Assembly: GCF_043876815.1 (NCBI RefSeq)
Contig: NZ_JBAWKA010000001.1
Coordinates: 620,001-684,000 of the forward strand
From: Gaetbulibacter_A sp043876815
GTDB lineage: Bacteria > Bacteroidota > Bacteroidia > Flavobacteriales > Flavobacteriaceae
Direction of reading: 5' to 3'
Length of the DNA: 64,000 nt
Under the pieces are notes generated by a model. The model saw nothing but the letters and a program-made list of their open reading frames with translations. It made no database searches and was not told where the DNA came from. Positions within the stretch are counted from its first letter, which is position 1. Each line of letters begins with the position of its first letter. Made by a program: the position numbers and the translations under genes. This document shows positions 43,600 through 51,887 of this stretch, piece by piece.

Positions 43600-44679
43600 T
43601 TACAGGTTAAATATTTCGTAGGATTGATGTACTTGTTTTACGGCATTTTCTGTTCGGTCCGGATGCGTATCGCTGATAAATAGTTGTCCAAAATTTTCAT
43701 CGTCTACCAGTTTGATGATTTGAGCGACCCTATTTTCATCTAATTTATCAAAAATATCGTCGAGAAGCAAAATAGGATTTACTCCACTCTGGGTCTTTAT
43801 AAAATCGAATTGCGCAAGTTTTAAGGCGATTAAAAAGGATTTTTGCTGACCCTGACTACCAAATTTTTTAATGGGATGATCTGCGATATCGAACATCAGA
43901 TCATCCTTATGAATACCAACGCTGGTATATTGTAAACTACGATCTTTACTAATATTATTTTCTAAAAGGGTTTTAAGATCGTCATCGAACAGATCGCTTT
44001 TGTAGGTTAATGACACTGATTCATTCCCATTACTTATAGCTTCATAACGCGATTTGAAAATAGGGATAAAAGTTTTTAAAAAAGCATCTCGCTTATCAAA
44101 AATTACTTGGCCGTAATCGTTAAGCTGGGCGTTGTAAACTTCTAAAGTGTCTACATTATAAGTGTGATTTAGCGCAAAATATTTTAACAGTGCATTACGC
44201 TGTGCGAGTACTTTATTATATTTAATAAGACTGTTAAGGTAATTTTTATCGCCCTGCGAAATAACGCTGTCTATAAATTTTCGTCGGGTATCGCTACCTT
44301 CTATAATAAGGTCACGGTCGGCCGGAGAAATGATCACCAGAGGTAAGAACCCAATATGTTCACTAAATTTTTCGTAGGGTTTCCCGTTACGTTTTATTAC
44401 TTTTTTTTGACCTTTTTTCAGGCTGACAATGATCTTTTCTTCGGTAGCCTCTTTTTCATAATCGCCTTGAACCACAAAAAAATCCTCACCATGCCTGATA
44501 TTTTGTGTTGCTATAGGATTAAAATAACTTTTACCAAAAGATAGGTGATAAATAGCATCCAGTACATTGGTTTTTCCGATACCGTTATTTCCTACGACAC
44601 AATTGATCTTGGCATTAAAACGAAAATCTTTACTATCAAAATTTTTGTAATTAAGTAATGAAAGGGATTTTAAAATCAT
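43600..44679 (-). CDS. recF: DNA replication and repair protein RecF
   Basis: SMC-like ATPase that helps load RecA at gaps via RecOR. Walker A VGNNGIGKTNVLDAIYHL, signature-type GSQGQQKSFLIALKLAQ and Walker B LLLDDIFDKLDENR are all visible. The 359-aa length is normal. It diverges from the TPR gene at 44826 and leads an operon with the DUF721 gene. Confidence 0.97.
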   Translation of the reverse strand: MILKSLSLLNYKNFDSKDFRFNAKINCVVGNNGIGKTNVLDAIYHLSFGKSYFNPIATQNIRHGEDFFVVQGDYEKEATEEKIIVSLKKGQKKVIKRNGKPYEKFSEHIGFLPLVIISPADRDLIIEGSDTRRKFIDSVISQGDKNYLNSLIKYNKVLAQRNALLKYFALNHTYNVDTLEVYNAQLNDYGQVIFDKRDAFLKTFIPIFKSRYEAISNGNESVSLTYKSDLFDDDLKTLLENNISKDRSLQYTSVGIHKDDLMFDIADHPIKKFGSQGQQKSFLIALKLAQFDFIKTQSGVNPILLLDDIFDKLDENRVAQIIKLVDDENFGQLFISDTHPDRTENAVKQVHQSYEIFNL

Positions 44680-44786
44680 AAAGAAAATAACTTATTCGTA
44701 TTGTTTTGGTGTTACCGGGTCGAAAAGGATATGCAAATTATTGAAAAATATCAAATAAATACCCTTTTAGTTCAGAAGAAAAATTA

Positions 44787-44794
44787 TATTTTTG
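44787..44794 (+). promoter_or_regulatory. -7 promoter element of the 44826 gene
   Basis: TATTTTTG matches TAnnTTTG, 31 bp before the ATG. Confidence 0.6.
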
Positions 44795-44825
44795 CGCCAC
44801 AATAAACAAGCATAAGACATATAGC

Positions 44826-45596
44826 ATGGCTACGTATAAAAAGAGAGGTCACAAACCTCAAACCAAAGAGGATAAGCAAACCGCCATTGAAGAACAATCG
44901 ACTACGGCAGGTGTATTTAATACCCTTGATGAAACGGCTTCAAAGACTGAGGAATTTGTACAGAAAAACCAAAAGTACATTTTCATCATTATAGGCCTTG
45001 TTGCTGTAGTGGTTTTGGGTTCCTTGGCTTACAAAGAGCTTGTTGCTAAACCGAAGCAAGTTACTGCAATGAATGATATGTTCCAGGCACAGAAATATTT
45101 TAATGAGGCGATCAATGGTGCTGATAATGACTCATTGTATAATTTGGCTTTAACCGGTGGTGAAGGAAAATTTGGTATGCTGGATATTATTGATCAGTAT
45201 GGTGGTACCGATGCCGGTAATTTGGCTAACTATTATGCCGGTACAGCCTATTTGAAAATGAAGGATTATCAAAATGCGGTAACCTATTTAAGCAATTTTG
45301 AAAGTGATGATGAGATCTTGGCGCCCTTGGCGAAAGGTAATATAGGTGATGCTTTTATCCAGTTGAATCAGCCGGAAGACGCTTTAAGCTACTATGAAGA
45401 GGCCTCTAATATGCGTGATAACGAATATACAACGCCTATGTATTTGTTCAAGGCAGGAACAACGGCTATGGAATTAGGACAGGCAAAAAAAGCTCTAAAA
45501 TATTTCAAGCGAATTAAGGAAGAATATCCTAAATCAACGGAAGCCGGTTCTATTGAGGTGTTCATAGGAAAGGCTCAGGTACTTGCCAATAAATAA
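44826..45596 (+). CDS. membrane-anchored TPR protein (YfgM-like)
   Basis: A 256-aa protein with an N-terminal cytoplasmic segment, one transmembrane helix (about 50-70, YIFIIIGLVAVVVLGSLAY) and tetratricopeptide repeats to the C-terminus (NYYAGTAYLKMKDYQNAVTYL, KGNIGDAFIQLNQPEDALSYY, GTTAMELGQAKKALKYF). This is the YfgM/ancillary SecYEG translocon arrangement; a chaperone-docking role is inferred. It is followed after 11 bp by ribH. Confidence 0.85.
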   Translation: MATYKKRGHKPQTKEDKQTAIEEQSTTAGVFNTLDETASKTEEFVQKNQKYIFIIIGLVAVVVLGSLAYKELVAKPKQVTAMNDMFQAQKYFNEAINGADNDSLYNLALTGGEGKFGMLDIIDQYGGTDAGNLANYYAGTAYLKMKDYQNAVTYLSNFESDDEILAPLAKGNIGDAFIQLNQPEDALSYYEEASNMRDNEYTTPMYLFKAGTTAMELGQAKKALKYFKRIKEEYPKSTEAGSIEVFIGKAQVLANK

Positions 45597-45607
45597 TTTT
45601 AAAATAC

Positions 45608-46093
45608 ATGGCTACGGTAAATAAAAATTTATCACAATACGATAAAACAACAATCCCAGACGCGAGAAAATTTCGGTTTGGGATTGTTGTTTCTGAGTGG
45701 AATGATTCTATTACCGAGAGCCTCTATCAAGGTGCTTACGATGCCTTAATTGAAAACGGTGTATTGCCTACCAATATCATTCGCTGGGATGTTCCCGGAA
45801 GTTTCGAATTAATATATGGTTGTAAAAAGATGCAGGACCGCATGCTTAACGCCATTATCGCTATTGGTAGTGTTATTCAAGGGGAAACCAAACATTTTGA
45901 TTTTGTTTGTGAAGCCGTGGCCCAGGGTATAAAGGACTTGAATGTACAGGGTGAAACACCAGTTGTTTTCTGCGTTCTTACTGATAACACCTTACAGCAG
46001 GCTCAGGACCGCTCTGGCGGAAAGCACGGAAACAAAGGTACCGAAGCCGCTATTGCTGCTATTAAAATGGCGGAACTCCGCAAGAACAGCTAG
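45608..46093 (+). CDS. ribH: 6,7-dimethyl-8-ribityllumazine synthase
   Basis: Penultimate riboflavin-biosynthesis enzyme, forming lumazine from aminopyrimidine and dihydroxybutanone phosphate. The conserved FGIVVSEWNDSITESLYQGA start of the fold, VPGSFELIYG, GSVIQGETKHFDFVC with the catalytic His, and the C-terminal RSGGKHGNKGTEAA are present. The 161-aa length is normal. It is co-transcribed with the TPR gene. Confidence 0.97.
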   Translation: MATVNKNLSQYDKTTIPDARKFRFGIVVSEWNDSITESLYQGAYDALIENGVLPTNIIRWDVPGSFELIYGCKKMQDRMLNAIIAIGSVIQGETKHFDFVCEAVAQGIKDLNVQGETPVVFCVLTDNTLQQAQDRSGGKHGNKGTEAAIAAIKMAELRKNS

Positions 46094-46235
46094 GAACAAA
46101 TATTTTGAAATAAATTAGCGTTAAAATTAACCGTTACGCGTTTCTATTTTGTAACGGCTAGGAGCAGATTTTCAGTACCTTCGACTGTTAACAATTTTTG
46201 ATCGATCCTCCTTTCAGTTTCTGCCTAATTTTAAG

Positions 46236-46243
46236 TACTTTTG
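46236..46243 (+). promoter_or_regulatory. -7 promoter element of the 46265 gene
   Basis: TACTTTTG matches TAnnTTTG, 21 bp before the ATG at 46265. Confidence 0.6.
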
Positions 46244-46264
46244 AAAGGTAACCAGAGCACCATC

Positions 46265-46501
46265 ATGTTCAGACAACGCAAACCCAAACGCTTTAATTAT
46301 AATCCTCGATTTTCAAATGAAAATGAGGAAACATCATCTGATAATGAAGCGCAAGGTAGCAAAGAATTTTTGAGGGAGTGGCGTGAAGCACGTCGTGGCA
46401 AGCGAAAGTCAAGACCTATAATATCCATGCGAACCTTGCTGATTGTTTTGGTATTATTATTGATTTGTATGTATGTATTAGAACGTAAATACATTCAATA
46501 A
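46265..46501 (+). CDS. small membrane protein with KRFNYNPRF motif (paralogue 1)
   Basis: A 78-aa protein opening with MFRQRKPKRFNYNPRF, then a charged segment (KEFLREWREARRGKRKSR) and one C-terminal transmembrane helix (about 55-72, LLIVLVLLLICMYVL). It is a sister of the next gene, which shares the KRFNYNPR start and the basic-then-helix layout. The start at 46265 removes eight residues that would lie in the promoter. Homologues may carry the misleading label riboflavin synthase subunit beta because of the nearby ribH. No function known. Confidence 0.8.
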   Translation: MFRQRKPKRFNYNPRFSNENEETSSDNEAQGSKEFLREWREARRGKRKSRPIISMRTLLIVLVLLLICMYVLERKYIQ

Positions 46502-46511
46502 AAACAACATT

Positions 46512-46802
46512 ATGGGAATATTTAGCACAAGAAAGAACAAACGATTTAACTACAACCCACGTTATTATGATAATAAAGGGCAGGAGGGCAGTCCGTTTGA
46601 AATGAAACATAAGTTCGACGACTTTAGACAAACGGTTGGAAGTCAGAAAGGGTTTAAAAATAAGTTCAAGCAAGCCTGGAATGATTACAAAACAAATCCG
46701 AACCGCGAGGCCGATCGTCGTGTTCTTATTATCATTGGTATTCTCGTTTTAGTTTTTTTATTCATAATCGATTTCGATTTATCTATTTTCTTTTCTAAAT
46801 AA
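46512..46802 (+). CDS. small membrane protein with KRFNYNPRY motif (paralogue 2)
   Basis: A 96-aa protein: MGIFSTRKNKRFNYNPRYYDN, a basic helical segment (KFDDFRQTVGSQKGFKNKFKQ) and a C-terminal transmembrane helix (about 71-90, VLIIIGILVLVFLFIIDF). It lies 10 bp after its paralogue and 4 bp before mutL, so the three are probably one transcript. Function unknown; possible link to envelope or DNA processes is speculation. Confidence 0.8.
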   Translation: MGIFSTRKNKRFNYNPRYYDNKGQEGSPFEMKHKFDDFRQTVGSQKGFKNKFKQAWNDYKTNPNREADRRVLIIIGILVLVFLFIIDFDLSIFFSK

Positions 46803-46806
46803 ATAT

Positions 46807-48663
46807 ATGTCAGACGTTATTCAGCTTTTACCAGACCATGTTGCTAACCAAATTGCTGCAGGAGAAGTTGTACAACGCCCGGCGTCAGTAGTTAAGGAGT
46901 TAATGGAAAATGCCATTGACGCTGAAGCTAAAACTATTAAACTTATTTTAAAGGACGCGGGAAAAACCTTGATTCAGGTGATCGATGATGGCAATGGGAT
47001 GAGTCCCACAGACGCACGTTTGAGTTTTGAGCGGCATGCGACTTCTAAAATACGCTCGGCTGACGATCTATTTCAATTACATACTAAAGGTTTTCGCGGA
47101 GAGGCTCTCGCAAGTATCGCGGCCATTGCGCATGTGGAACTTAAAACAAAACAGGCCAATGATGAGGTGGGTACTGCTTTGGTTATTGAAGGTAGTGCCG
47201 TAAGTTCTCAGGAGGTGGTGGTAACACCAAAAGGGACTTCGGTATCGGTTAAAAATCTGTTTTTTAATATTCCGGCGAGGCGAAATTTCTTAAAGTCGAA
47301 TACCGTAGAATTACGTCATATTATTGATGAATTTCATCGTGTGGCGATGGCGCATCCCGATCTAAGTTTTTCAATGTATAATAACGGCAGCGAAACCTTT
47401 AATTTGCCGATGAGTAATTACCGCCAACGCATCGTGAATATTTTTGGAAGTAAAACCAATGAAAAACTGGTTCCCGTTGCTGAGGAAACTGAAGTAGTGA
47501 ATATCTCCGGTTTTGTGGGAAAACCTGAGTTTGCTAAGAAAACCAGAGGCGAACAGTATTTTTTTGTAAACCATAGGTTTATTAAAAGTCCGTATTTAAA
47601 CCATGCCATTGCAGCCGCTTTTGACGGCCTTTTAAAGCAAGGGACACACCCTAGCTATTTTTTATATCTGGAAGTAGATCCTCAAACCATAGATATCAAT
47701 ATCCACCCAACCAAGACGGAAATTAAATTTGATGATGAGCATACTATCTATGCTTTATTACGCTCGGCTGTGAAGCATAGTTTGGGGCAGTTTAATATTG
47801 CGCCAATCCTAGATTTCGAGCAAGACGAAAATTTACAAACACCGTATCATTTAAAGAATAAACCTGCCAATACACCGAATATTGAAGTGGATCGCGATTA
47901 TAATCCCTTCAGACAAGATTCAGGGTTAAAAGCAAAGCATCAGAGGGAACGTTTTACCAAACAACCTGCCCAACAATGGGAAAGTTTGTATGTTGGTTTG
48001 GAGTCGAAAAGTTCAAAGTCTTTGGATAATTTTAGTGAGGTCCATTTTGAAAGCGATAATGAAGCGGCGTCTATTTTTGATGATTCTCAGGAAACCCAAA
48101 ACAAACAAGCAACGTATCAACTTCATAATAAATACATTGTGAGTCCTATAAAATCGGGGATGCTAGTGATAGACCAACACCGTGCTCATCAACGTATCTT
48201 ATATGAAGAGTATTTAAAAAACATAACGATCAAGGATGCTGTTACGCAGCAATTACTTTTTCCGTTAACGATGCATTATTCCAAACAGGAAATCGGGATG
48301 ATCTCTGAATTGCGCGAGGATCTTGAAGCAGCCGGTTTTATTTTTGATACCTTGGAAGATGAAACTGTAGCCGTTAGTGGTGTGCCTGTTGGGGTGTCTG
48401 AAAGTGAAGTATCCATTATTTTGGAGGCCTTACTTCGCGATGTTGAAAATGATGTTCCCGATACTCATTTTAGTGCTGTAGATCTTCTGGCCAAATCTAT
48501 AGCTAAGAGTTTAGCCATCAAAACCGGTCAGACATTACTAAAAGATGAACAGGAGCATTTGGTAAACAAATTATTTGCATGTAAAGAACCCAATATTACT
48601 CCGTCAAATAAACCTACGTTTATCACCATGAGTGTTGATGAACTGGATAAAAAATTTATATAG
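46807..48663 (+). CDS. mutL: DNA mismatch repair protein MutL
   Basis: A 618-aa GHKL ATPase coordinating mismatch repair. The N-terminal half has ELMENAIDAEAKTI, IDDGNGMSPTDA, RHATSKI and GFRGEALASIAAIAH. The C-terminal dimerisation domain carries DQHRAHQRILYE at residues 456-467. In endonuclease-type MutL this motif is DQHA(x)2E(x)4E, and the first Glu is here Gln462; the C-terminal CPHGRP-type metal motif reads CKEPNITPSNKP from Cys592. So the nicking site looks altered. Ends 2 bp before the first rhomboid gene. Confidence 0.96.
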   Translation: MSDVIQLLPDHVANQIAAGEVVQRPASVVKELMENAIDAEAKTIKLILKDAGKTLIQVIDDGNGMSPTDARLSFERHATSKIRSADDLFQLHTKGFRGEALASIAAIAHVELKTKQANDEVGTALVIEGSAVSSQEVVVTPKGTSVSVKNLFFNIPARRNFLKSNTVELRHIIDEFHRVAMAHPDLSFSMYNNGSETFNLPMSNYRQRIVNIFGSKTNEKLVPVAEETEVVNISGFVGKPEFAKKTRGEQYFFVNHRFIKSPYLNHAIAAAFDGLLKQGTHPSYFLYLEVDPQTIDINIHPTKTEIKFDDEHTIYALLRSAVKHSLGQFNIAPILDFEQDENLQTPYHLKNKPANTPNIEVDRDYNPFRQDSGLKAKHQRERFTKQPAQQWESLYVGLESKSSKSLDNFSEVHFESDNEAASIFDDSQETQNKQATYQLHNKYIVSPIKSGMLVIDQHRAHQRILYEEYLKNITIKDAVTQQLLFPLTMHYSKQEIGMISELREDLEAAGFIFDTLEDETVAVSGVPVGVSESEVSIILEALLRDVENDVPDTHFSAVDLLAKSIAKSLAIKTGQTLLKDEQEHLVNKLFACKEPNITPSNKPTFITMSVDELDKKFI

Positions 48664-48665
48664 AT

Positions 48666-49412
48666 ATGATGCAGATTACAGATACGGTTAAACATTTAAT
48701 AATCATTAACGTGATTGTGTTTGTTGGAACTATAACCGTAGGAAACGACATGTTTTACGAATTGTTTGGCATGCATTTTCCTAAAAGTAATAGCTTCGAA
48801 CTTTGGCAAATTATTACCCATATGTTTATGCATGGTGGTTTTATGCACGTTGCATTTAACATGCTGGCGCTTTGGATGTTTGGTTCTCCAGTAGAACAGG
48901 TGTTGGGTTCGAAACGGTTTTTATTCATCTATTTCTCCGCCGGATTGGGTGCGGTTGCTTTACAAACGGGCTATTATTATTGGCAGTTCTTACCGGATTA
49001 TCAGAGTTTATTGAATGCCGGGCTATCAACTGAAAGTATAAAAGAGATGCTTACCAGCGGGCAAACGACAGGTAACTTATCTCAGATACAAGTAGATCAG
49101 TTACGTCAAATTTATCCCATCTATAATGCTTTAATGGTAGGAGCTTCCGGTTGTATAATGGGGATTTTAGTTGCTTTTGGAATGATGAATCCTGAGGCCA
49201 GACTCATGTTAATATTCCTGCCGATTCCCATCAAGGCTAAATATTTTATCCCCGGTATTATTATTTTAGATCTGGTTTCCGGATTAACGGGGCAGTCATT
49301 TTTCAGTCCGAGTAATACAGCCTTTTTCGCGCACGTGGGTGGTGCTTTAGTTGGTTTCCTTATTATGTGGTATTGGAAAAAAAATCAGTTTAACGATAAA
49401 CGCTGGTACTAA
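48666..49412 (+). CDS. rhomboid-family intramembrane serine protease (first of two)
   Basis: A 248-aa six-helix membrane protease with the catalytic Ser in VGASGCIMGIL and the catalytic His in AHVGGALVGFL; the HGGFMHVAFNMLALWMFG block is the conserved second helix. A long loop (about 115-160) separates helices 3 and 4. Its stop overlaps the next gene's ATG by one base, so the two rhomboids are translationally coupled. Confidence 0.92.
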   Translation: MMQITDTVKHLIIINVIVFVGTITVGNDMFYELFGMHFPKSNSFELWQIITHMFMHGGFMHVAFNMLALWMFGSPVEQVLGSKRFLFIYFSAGLGAVALQTGYYYWQFLPDYQSLLNAGLSTESIKEMLTSGQTTGNLSQIQVDQLRQIYPIYNALMVGASGCIMGILVAFGMMNPEARLMLIFLPIPIKAKYFIPGIIILDLVSGLTGQSFFSPSNTAFFAHVGGALVGFLIMWYWKKNQFNDKRWY

Positions 49413-50257
49413 TGAATTCTTTTTTACAAGATATAAAGTACAAATATGCCCGACTCAATGTATTTGAAAAAATAATTGTTTTTAACGTTATTATTTTTCT
49501 ACTGAGTTTGTTACTTCGGGAGTATTTGGCCTGGTTTGAATTACCAAGTGATTTCTCGGAAGCTATTGTAAAACCATGGACCATAGTTACCTATGCTTTT
49601 CTTCATTATGAGCCACTTCACCTTTTATTTAATATGTTGTGGTTGTATGTTATTGGGCAGATGTTCTTAAATCTGTTCACTGCGAAAATGGCCTTGAATG
49701 TTTATTTTCTGGGGGCTATCAGTGGTGGTGTTTTATTTGTGCTATGTTATTCCTTATTTCCGGAAGTCTTCGGCCGAAATTATCTTGTAGGTGCATCGGC
49801 AGCCGTAAGAGCGCTACTTATTTTTTTATGTGCCTATATGCCCAACCAAGAATTTCGTTTCTTTACCTTTAATATTAAGTTATGGTATATTGGTTTAGCT
49901 GTAATAATATTAGATGTTATTGGTGTTTTTGGCGCGAATTCCGGTGGTAATCTAGCCCATTTAGGAGGGGCTATTTTAGGCTATATCTATGCTAAAAAAT
50001 TAACCCAAGGCAAGGATATTGGATCAGGATTTGGACGTTTTATGGATCAGATAGTAGACTTTTTTAAATTTTCAAAAAAAGGCCCTTTAAAAACGGTTCA
50101 CAAGAAAAAAAGTAAGGTAGGAGGCTATACAAAATCCGAATTCAAGGAGTTTCCGGATCAGAAAAAAATTGATGTTATTTTAGATAAGATCAGTAAAAGT
50201 GGTTATGATAGCTTAACAGAAGCAGAAAAAGAATATTTATTTAAGGCGGGAAAATAG
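49412..50257 (+). CDS. rhomboid-family intramembrane serine protease (second of two)
   Basis: A 281-aa rhomboid with HYEPLHLLFNMLWLYVIG, a Ser in VGASAAVRALL (where the usual GxSG is GASA) and the catalytic His in NLAHLGGAILGYI. A basic cytoplasmic C-terminal tail (about 205-281, GPLKTVHKKKSKVGG, then a DQKKIDVILDKISKSGYDSL helix) follows the membrane domain. The start shares a base with the first rhomboid stop codon. Confidence 0.9.
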   Translation: MNSFLQDIKYKYARLNVFEKIIVFNVIIFLLSLLLREYLAWFELPSDFSEAIVKPWTIVTYAFLHYEPLHLLFNMLWLYVIGQMFLNLFTAKMALNVYFLGAISGGVLFVLCYSLFPEVFGRNYLVGASAAVRALLIFLCAYMPNQEFRFFTFNIKLWYIGLAVIILDVIGVFGANSGGNLAHLGGAILGYIYAKKLTQGKDIGSGFGRFMDQIVDFFKFSKKGPLKTVHKKKSKVGGYTKSEFKEFPDQKKIDVILDKISKSGYDSLTEAEKEYLFKAGK

Positions 50258-50261
50258 TCTT

Positions 50262-51305
50262 ATGGGTAAAGGTAGTGTCATAAATAAATTCATTTATTAT
50301 GTCAACGTTTTTTTTGCGTTGTTGCTTTTACTTTCCTTTATTTTACCCTATTTACCCCCAAAAACGTTTTCGATATTATCTGTTCTAAATCTAGGAGTTT
50401 CTATACTTATTACCATTAACGCCTTGTTTTTCTTGTTTTGGTTGGTCAAACTGAAACGTACGTTTTTCTTGTCGTTTTCTGTTTTAGTATTAGGCTATTT
50501 ATTGTTCGGCACTTTGTATAAGTTTTCCTCTGAAAAAGCTATTGAGGATCCCGGGAATTTTAAGGTGATGAATTATAATGTACGCCTATTTAATTTGTAC
50601 AAATGGATCCCGGAAGATCATATTGAGACGAATATTGCTGATTTTGTTGAAACCGAAGCTCCTGATATTTTAAGTGTTCAGGAATACCATCCCGGTAATG
50701 GTGTAAACTTATCTTTTTTTAAATATAAGTTTGAGAAAACAGCCGGGAAGCGCACGAAATACGGTCAGGCCATTTTTTCAAAATTTCCAATTATCAATAA
50801 GGGTTCGGTAGAATTTCCTAACACCGGTAACAATGCTATTTTTATTGATGTCGTGAAAGGGCCGGACACGATCAGGGTGTATAATGTGCATTTACAATCC
50901 CTGCGCATTAATACGGATGTTGACAGTTTAAAAAAGGAAGACTCCGAGCGCCTTATAAAGCGTATTGGAAATACCTTTAAAATGCAGCAGGATCAAACGG
51001 AATTATTTTTAAAACATAAGGCACAATGCCATTATAAAATGATTATTTGTGGCGACTTTAATAATACGGCCTTTTCTTATGTATACCGCAAAATTAAAGG
51101 TGATCTTAACGATACATTTAAAGAGGCCGGATCCGGTTTTGGGAAGTCCTATTACATTAACTATTTCCCCCTAAAATACTTTCCCCTGCGTATCGATTTT
51201 ATTCTGGCCGATAAGGCATTTGCCGTGAATGGCTATAAAAACTACACGCAGAAATTTTCTGATCATTTTCCTATTTCGGCGACCCTGAGTTTGAAAAAGG
51301 ATTAG
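50262..51305 (+). CDS. endonuclease/exonuclease/phosphatase-family membrane protein
   Basis: A 347-aa protein with three N-terminal transmembrane helices (about 10-30, 37-57, 64-84) and an EEP domain: FKVMNYNVRLFNLYKW, EAPDILSVQEYHPGNG, MIICGDFNNTAFSYVYR and the catalytic SDHFPISATL. Such proteins may act as phosphodiesterases or deoxyribonucleases facing the cytoplasm or periplasm; substrate unknown. It follows the second rhomboid by 4 bp. Confidence 0.88.
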   Translation: MGKGSVINKFIYYVNVFFALLLLLSFILPYLPPKTFSILSVLNLGVSILITINALFFLFWLVKLKRTFFLSFSVLVLGYLLFGTLYKFSSEKAIEDPGNFKVMNYNVRLFNLYKWIPEDHIETNIADFVETEAPDILSVQEYHPGNGVNLSFFKYKFEKTAGKRTKYGQAIFSKFPIINKGSVEFPNTGNNAIFIDVVKGPDTIRVYNVHLQSLRINTDVDSLKKEDSERLIKRIGNTFKMQQDQTELFLKHKAQCHYKMIICGDFNNTAFSYVYRKIKGDLNDTFKEAGSGFGKSYYINYFPLKYFPLRIDFILADKAFAVNGYKNYTQKFSDHFPISATLSLKKD

Positions 51306-51311
51306 TCTAGA

Positions 51312-51407
51312 TTGTCATTCAGAGCATTCCGAATATATTCGGAGTCGAAGAATCTCTGGTTTAATCAATGAAGATTCTTCAGTCACTGCGTTCCTTCTGA
51401 ATGACAA
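51312..51407. repeat. inverted repeat TTGTCATTCAGA ... TCTGAATGACAA
   Basis: The two ends of a 96-bp stretch are perfect 12-bp inverted repeats, and the interior carries two further matched pieces (GAAGAATCT / AGATTCTTC). A second partial right end (TTCTTCTGAATGA) follows at 51426-51438 and a decayed one at 51718-51754. Likely an interspersed non-coding repeat. Confidence 0.6.
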
Positions 51408-51465
51408 GTTAAACCATCACTGCGTTTCTTCTGAATGATGACCATACTTTTTTAATAGTTTTTTT

Positions 51466-51548
51466 GGGCGTTACCACAAGGGTCGGGCTATCCGCTACAA
51501 GTCCGCGCTCGTACCTCGCTGTGGGCTTTTCGCTACTATCCCTAACGC
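51466..51548 (-). mobile_element. GCGTTA/TAACGC interspersed element, copy 2 (reverse orientation)
   Basis: About 83 bp bounded by GGGCGTTAC and CCCTAACGC, the same ends as copies 1 and 3 in the opposite orientation. The interior is GC-rich for this genome (CGGGCTATCCGCTAC, GTCCGCGCTCGTACC). Confidence 0.6.
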
Positions 51549-51558
51549 GGTTCGATCC

Positions 51559-51683
51559 GTCATTGCGAGCAAAGCGAAGCAATCTTTAAAATTGAAACAG
51601 AAATCCTTTTAATGAGGTTACCACGTCGCTGCGCTCCTCGTAATGACGTTCCATTTCGTCATTGCGAACAGCGTGAAGCAATC
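51559..51683. repeat. GTCATTGCGAG interspersed repeat cluster
   Basis: Two direct copies of a GTCATTGCGA...GCGAAGCAATCT-type unit (51559-51585 and 51658-51683) flank a reverse partner (51614-51647, CGCTGCGCTCCTCGTAATGAC). Related GTCATTGCGAG words are familiar interspersed repeats in many bacterial genomes. Confidence 0.6.
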
Positions 51684-51776
51684 TGTTCAAAAAGGAATCT
51701 CCATCCAGATGTATATAGATTCTTCAGTTACTATGATCCTTGTGAATAACAACAGATTTTTGAAATTCCAGAACCC

Positions 51777-51868
51777 GCGTTAGGGATTGAGGCATTGTTG
51801 GAGCGCCTTGCAAAGCGCGACTGCCGAAAGCCCGGCGAGCTCGCTTTTTGGCGAGCGAAGTAACGCCC
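51777..51868 (+). mobile_element. GCGTTA/TAACGC interspersed element, copy 3
   Basis: About 92 bp from GCGTTAGGGATTGAGG to GAAGTAACGCCC, the same orientation as copy 1. Internal inverted words (GCGAGCTCGC, GGCGAGCG) suggest a folded RNA or DNA structure. It ends 20 bp before the DUF6122 gene stop codon. Confidence 0.6.
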
Positions 51869-51887
51869 AAATAGAAAATATTAAGTA

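Noticed and set aside
28645..44679. Chromosome origin near gyrB and recF
   Set aside because: gyrB and recF are both present but far apart, and there is no dnaA, dnaN or DnaA-box cluster, so an origin is not supported here.
46131..46157. CCGTTAC / GTAACGG hairpin downstream of ribH as a terminator
   Set aside because: The 7-bp stem has a 13-base loop and no T run follows, so it is not a convincing terminator or regulatory RNA.
51466..51868. CRISPR array
   Set aside because: The repeats differ in size and orientation, are not regularly spaced, and no cas genes are nearby; they fit interspersed repeats instead.
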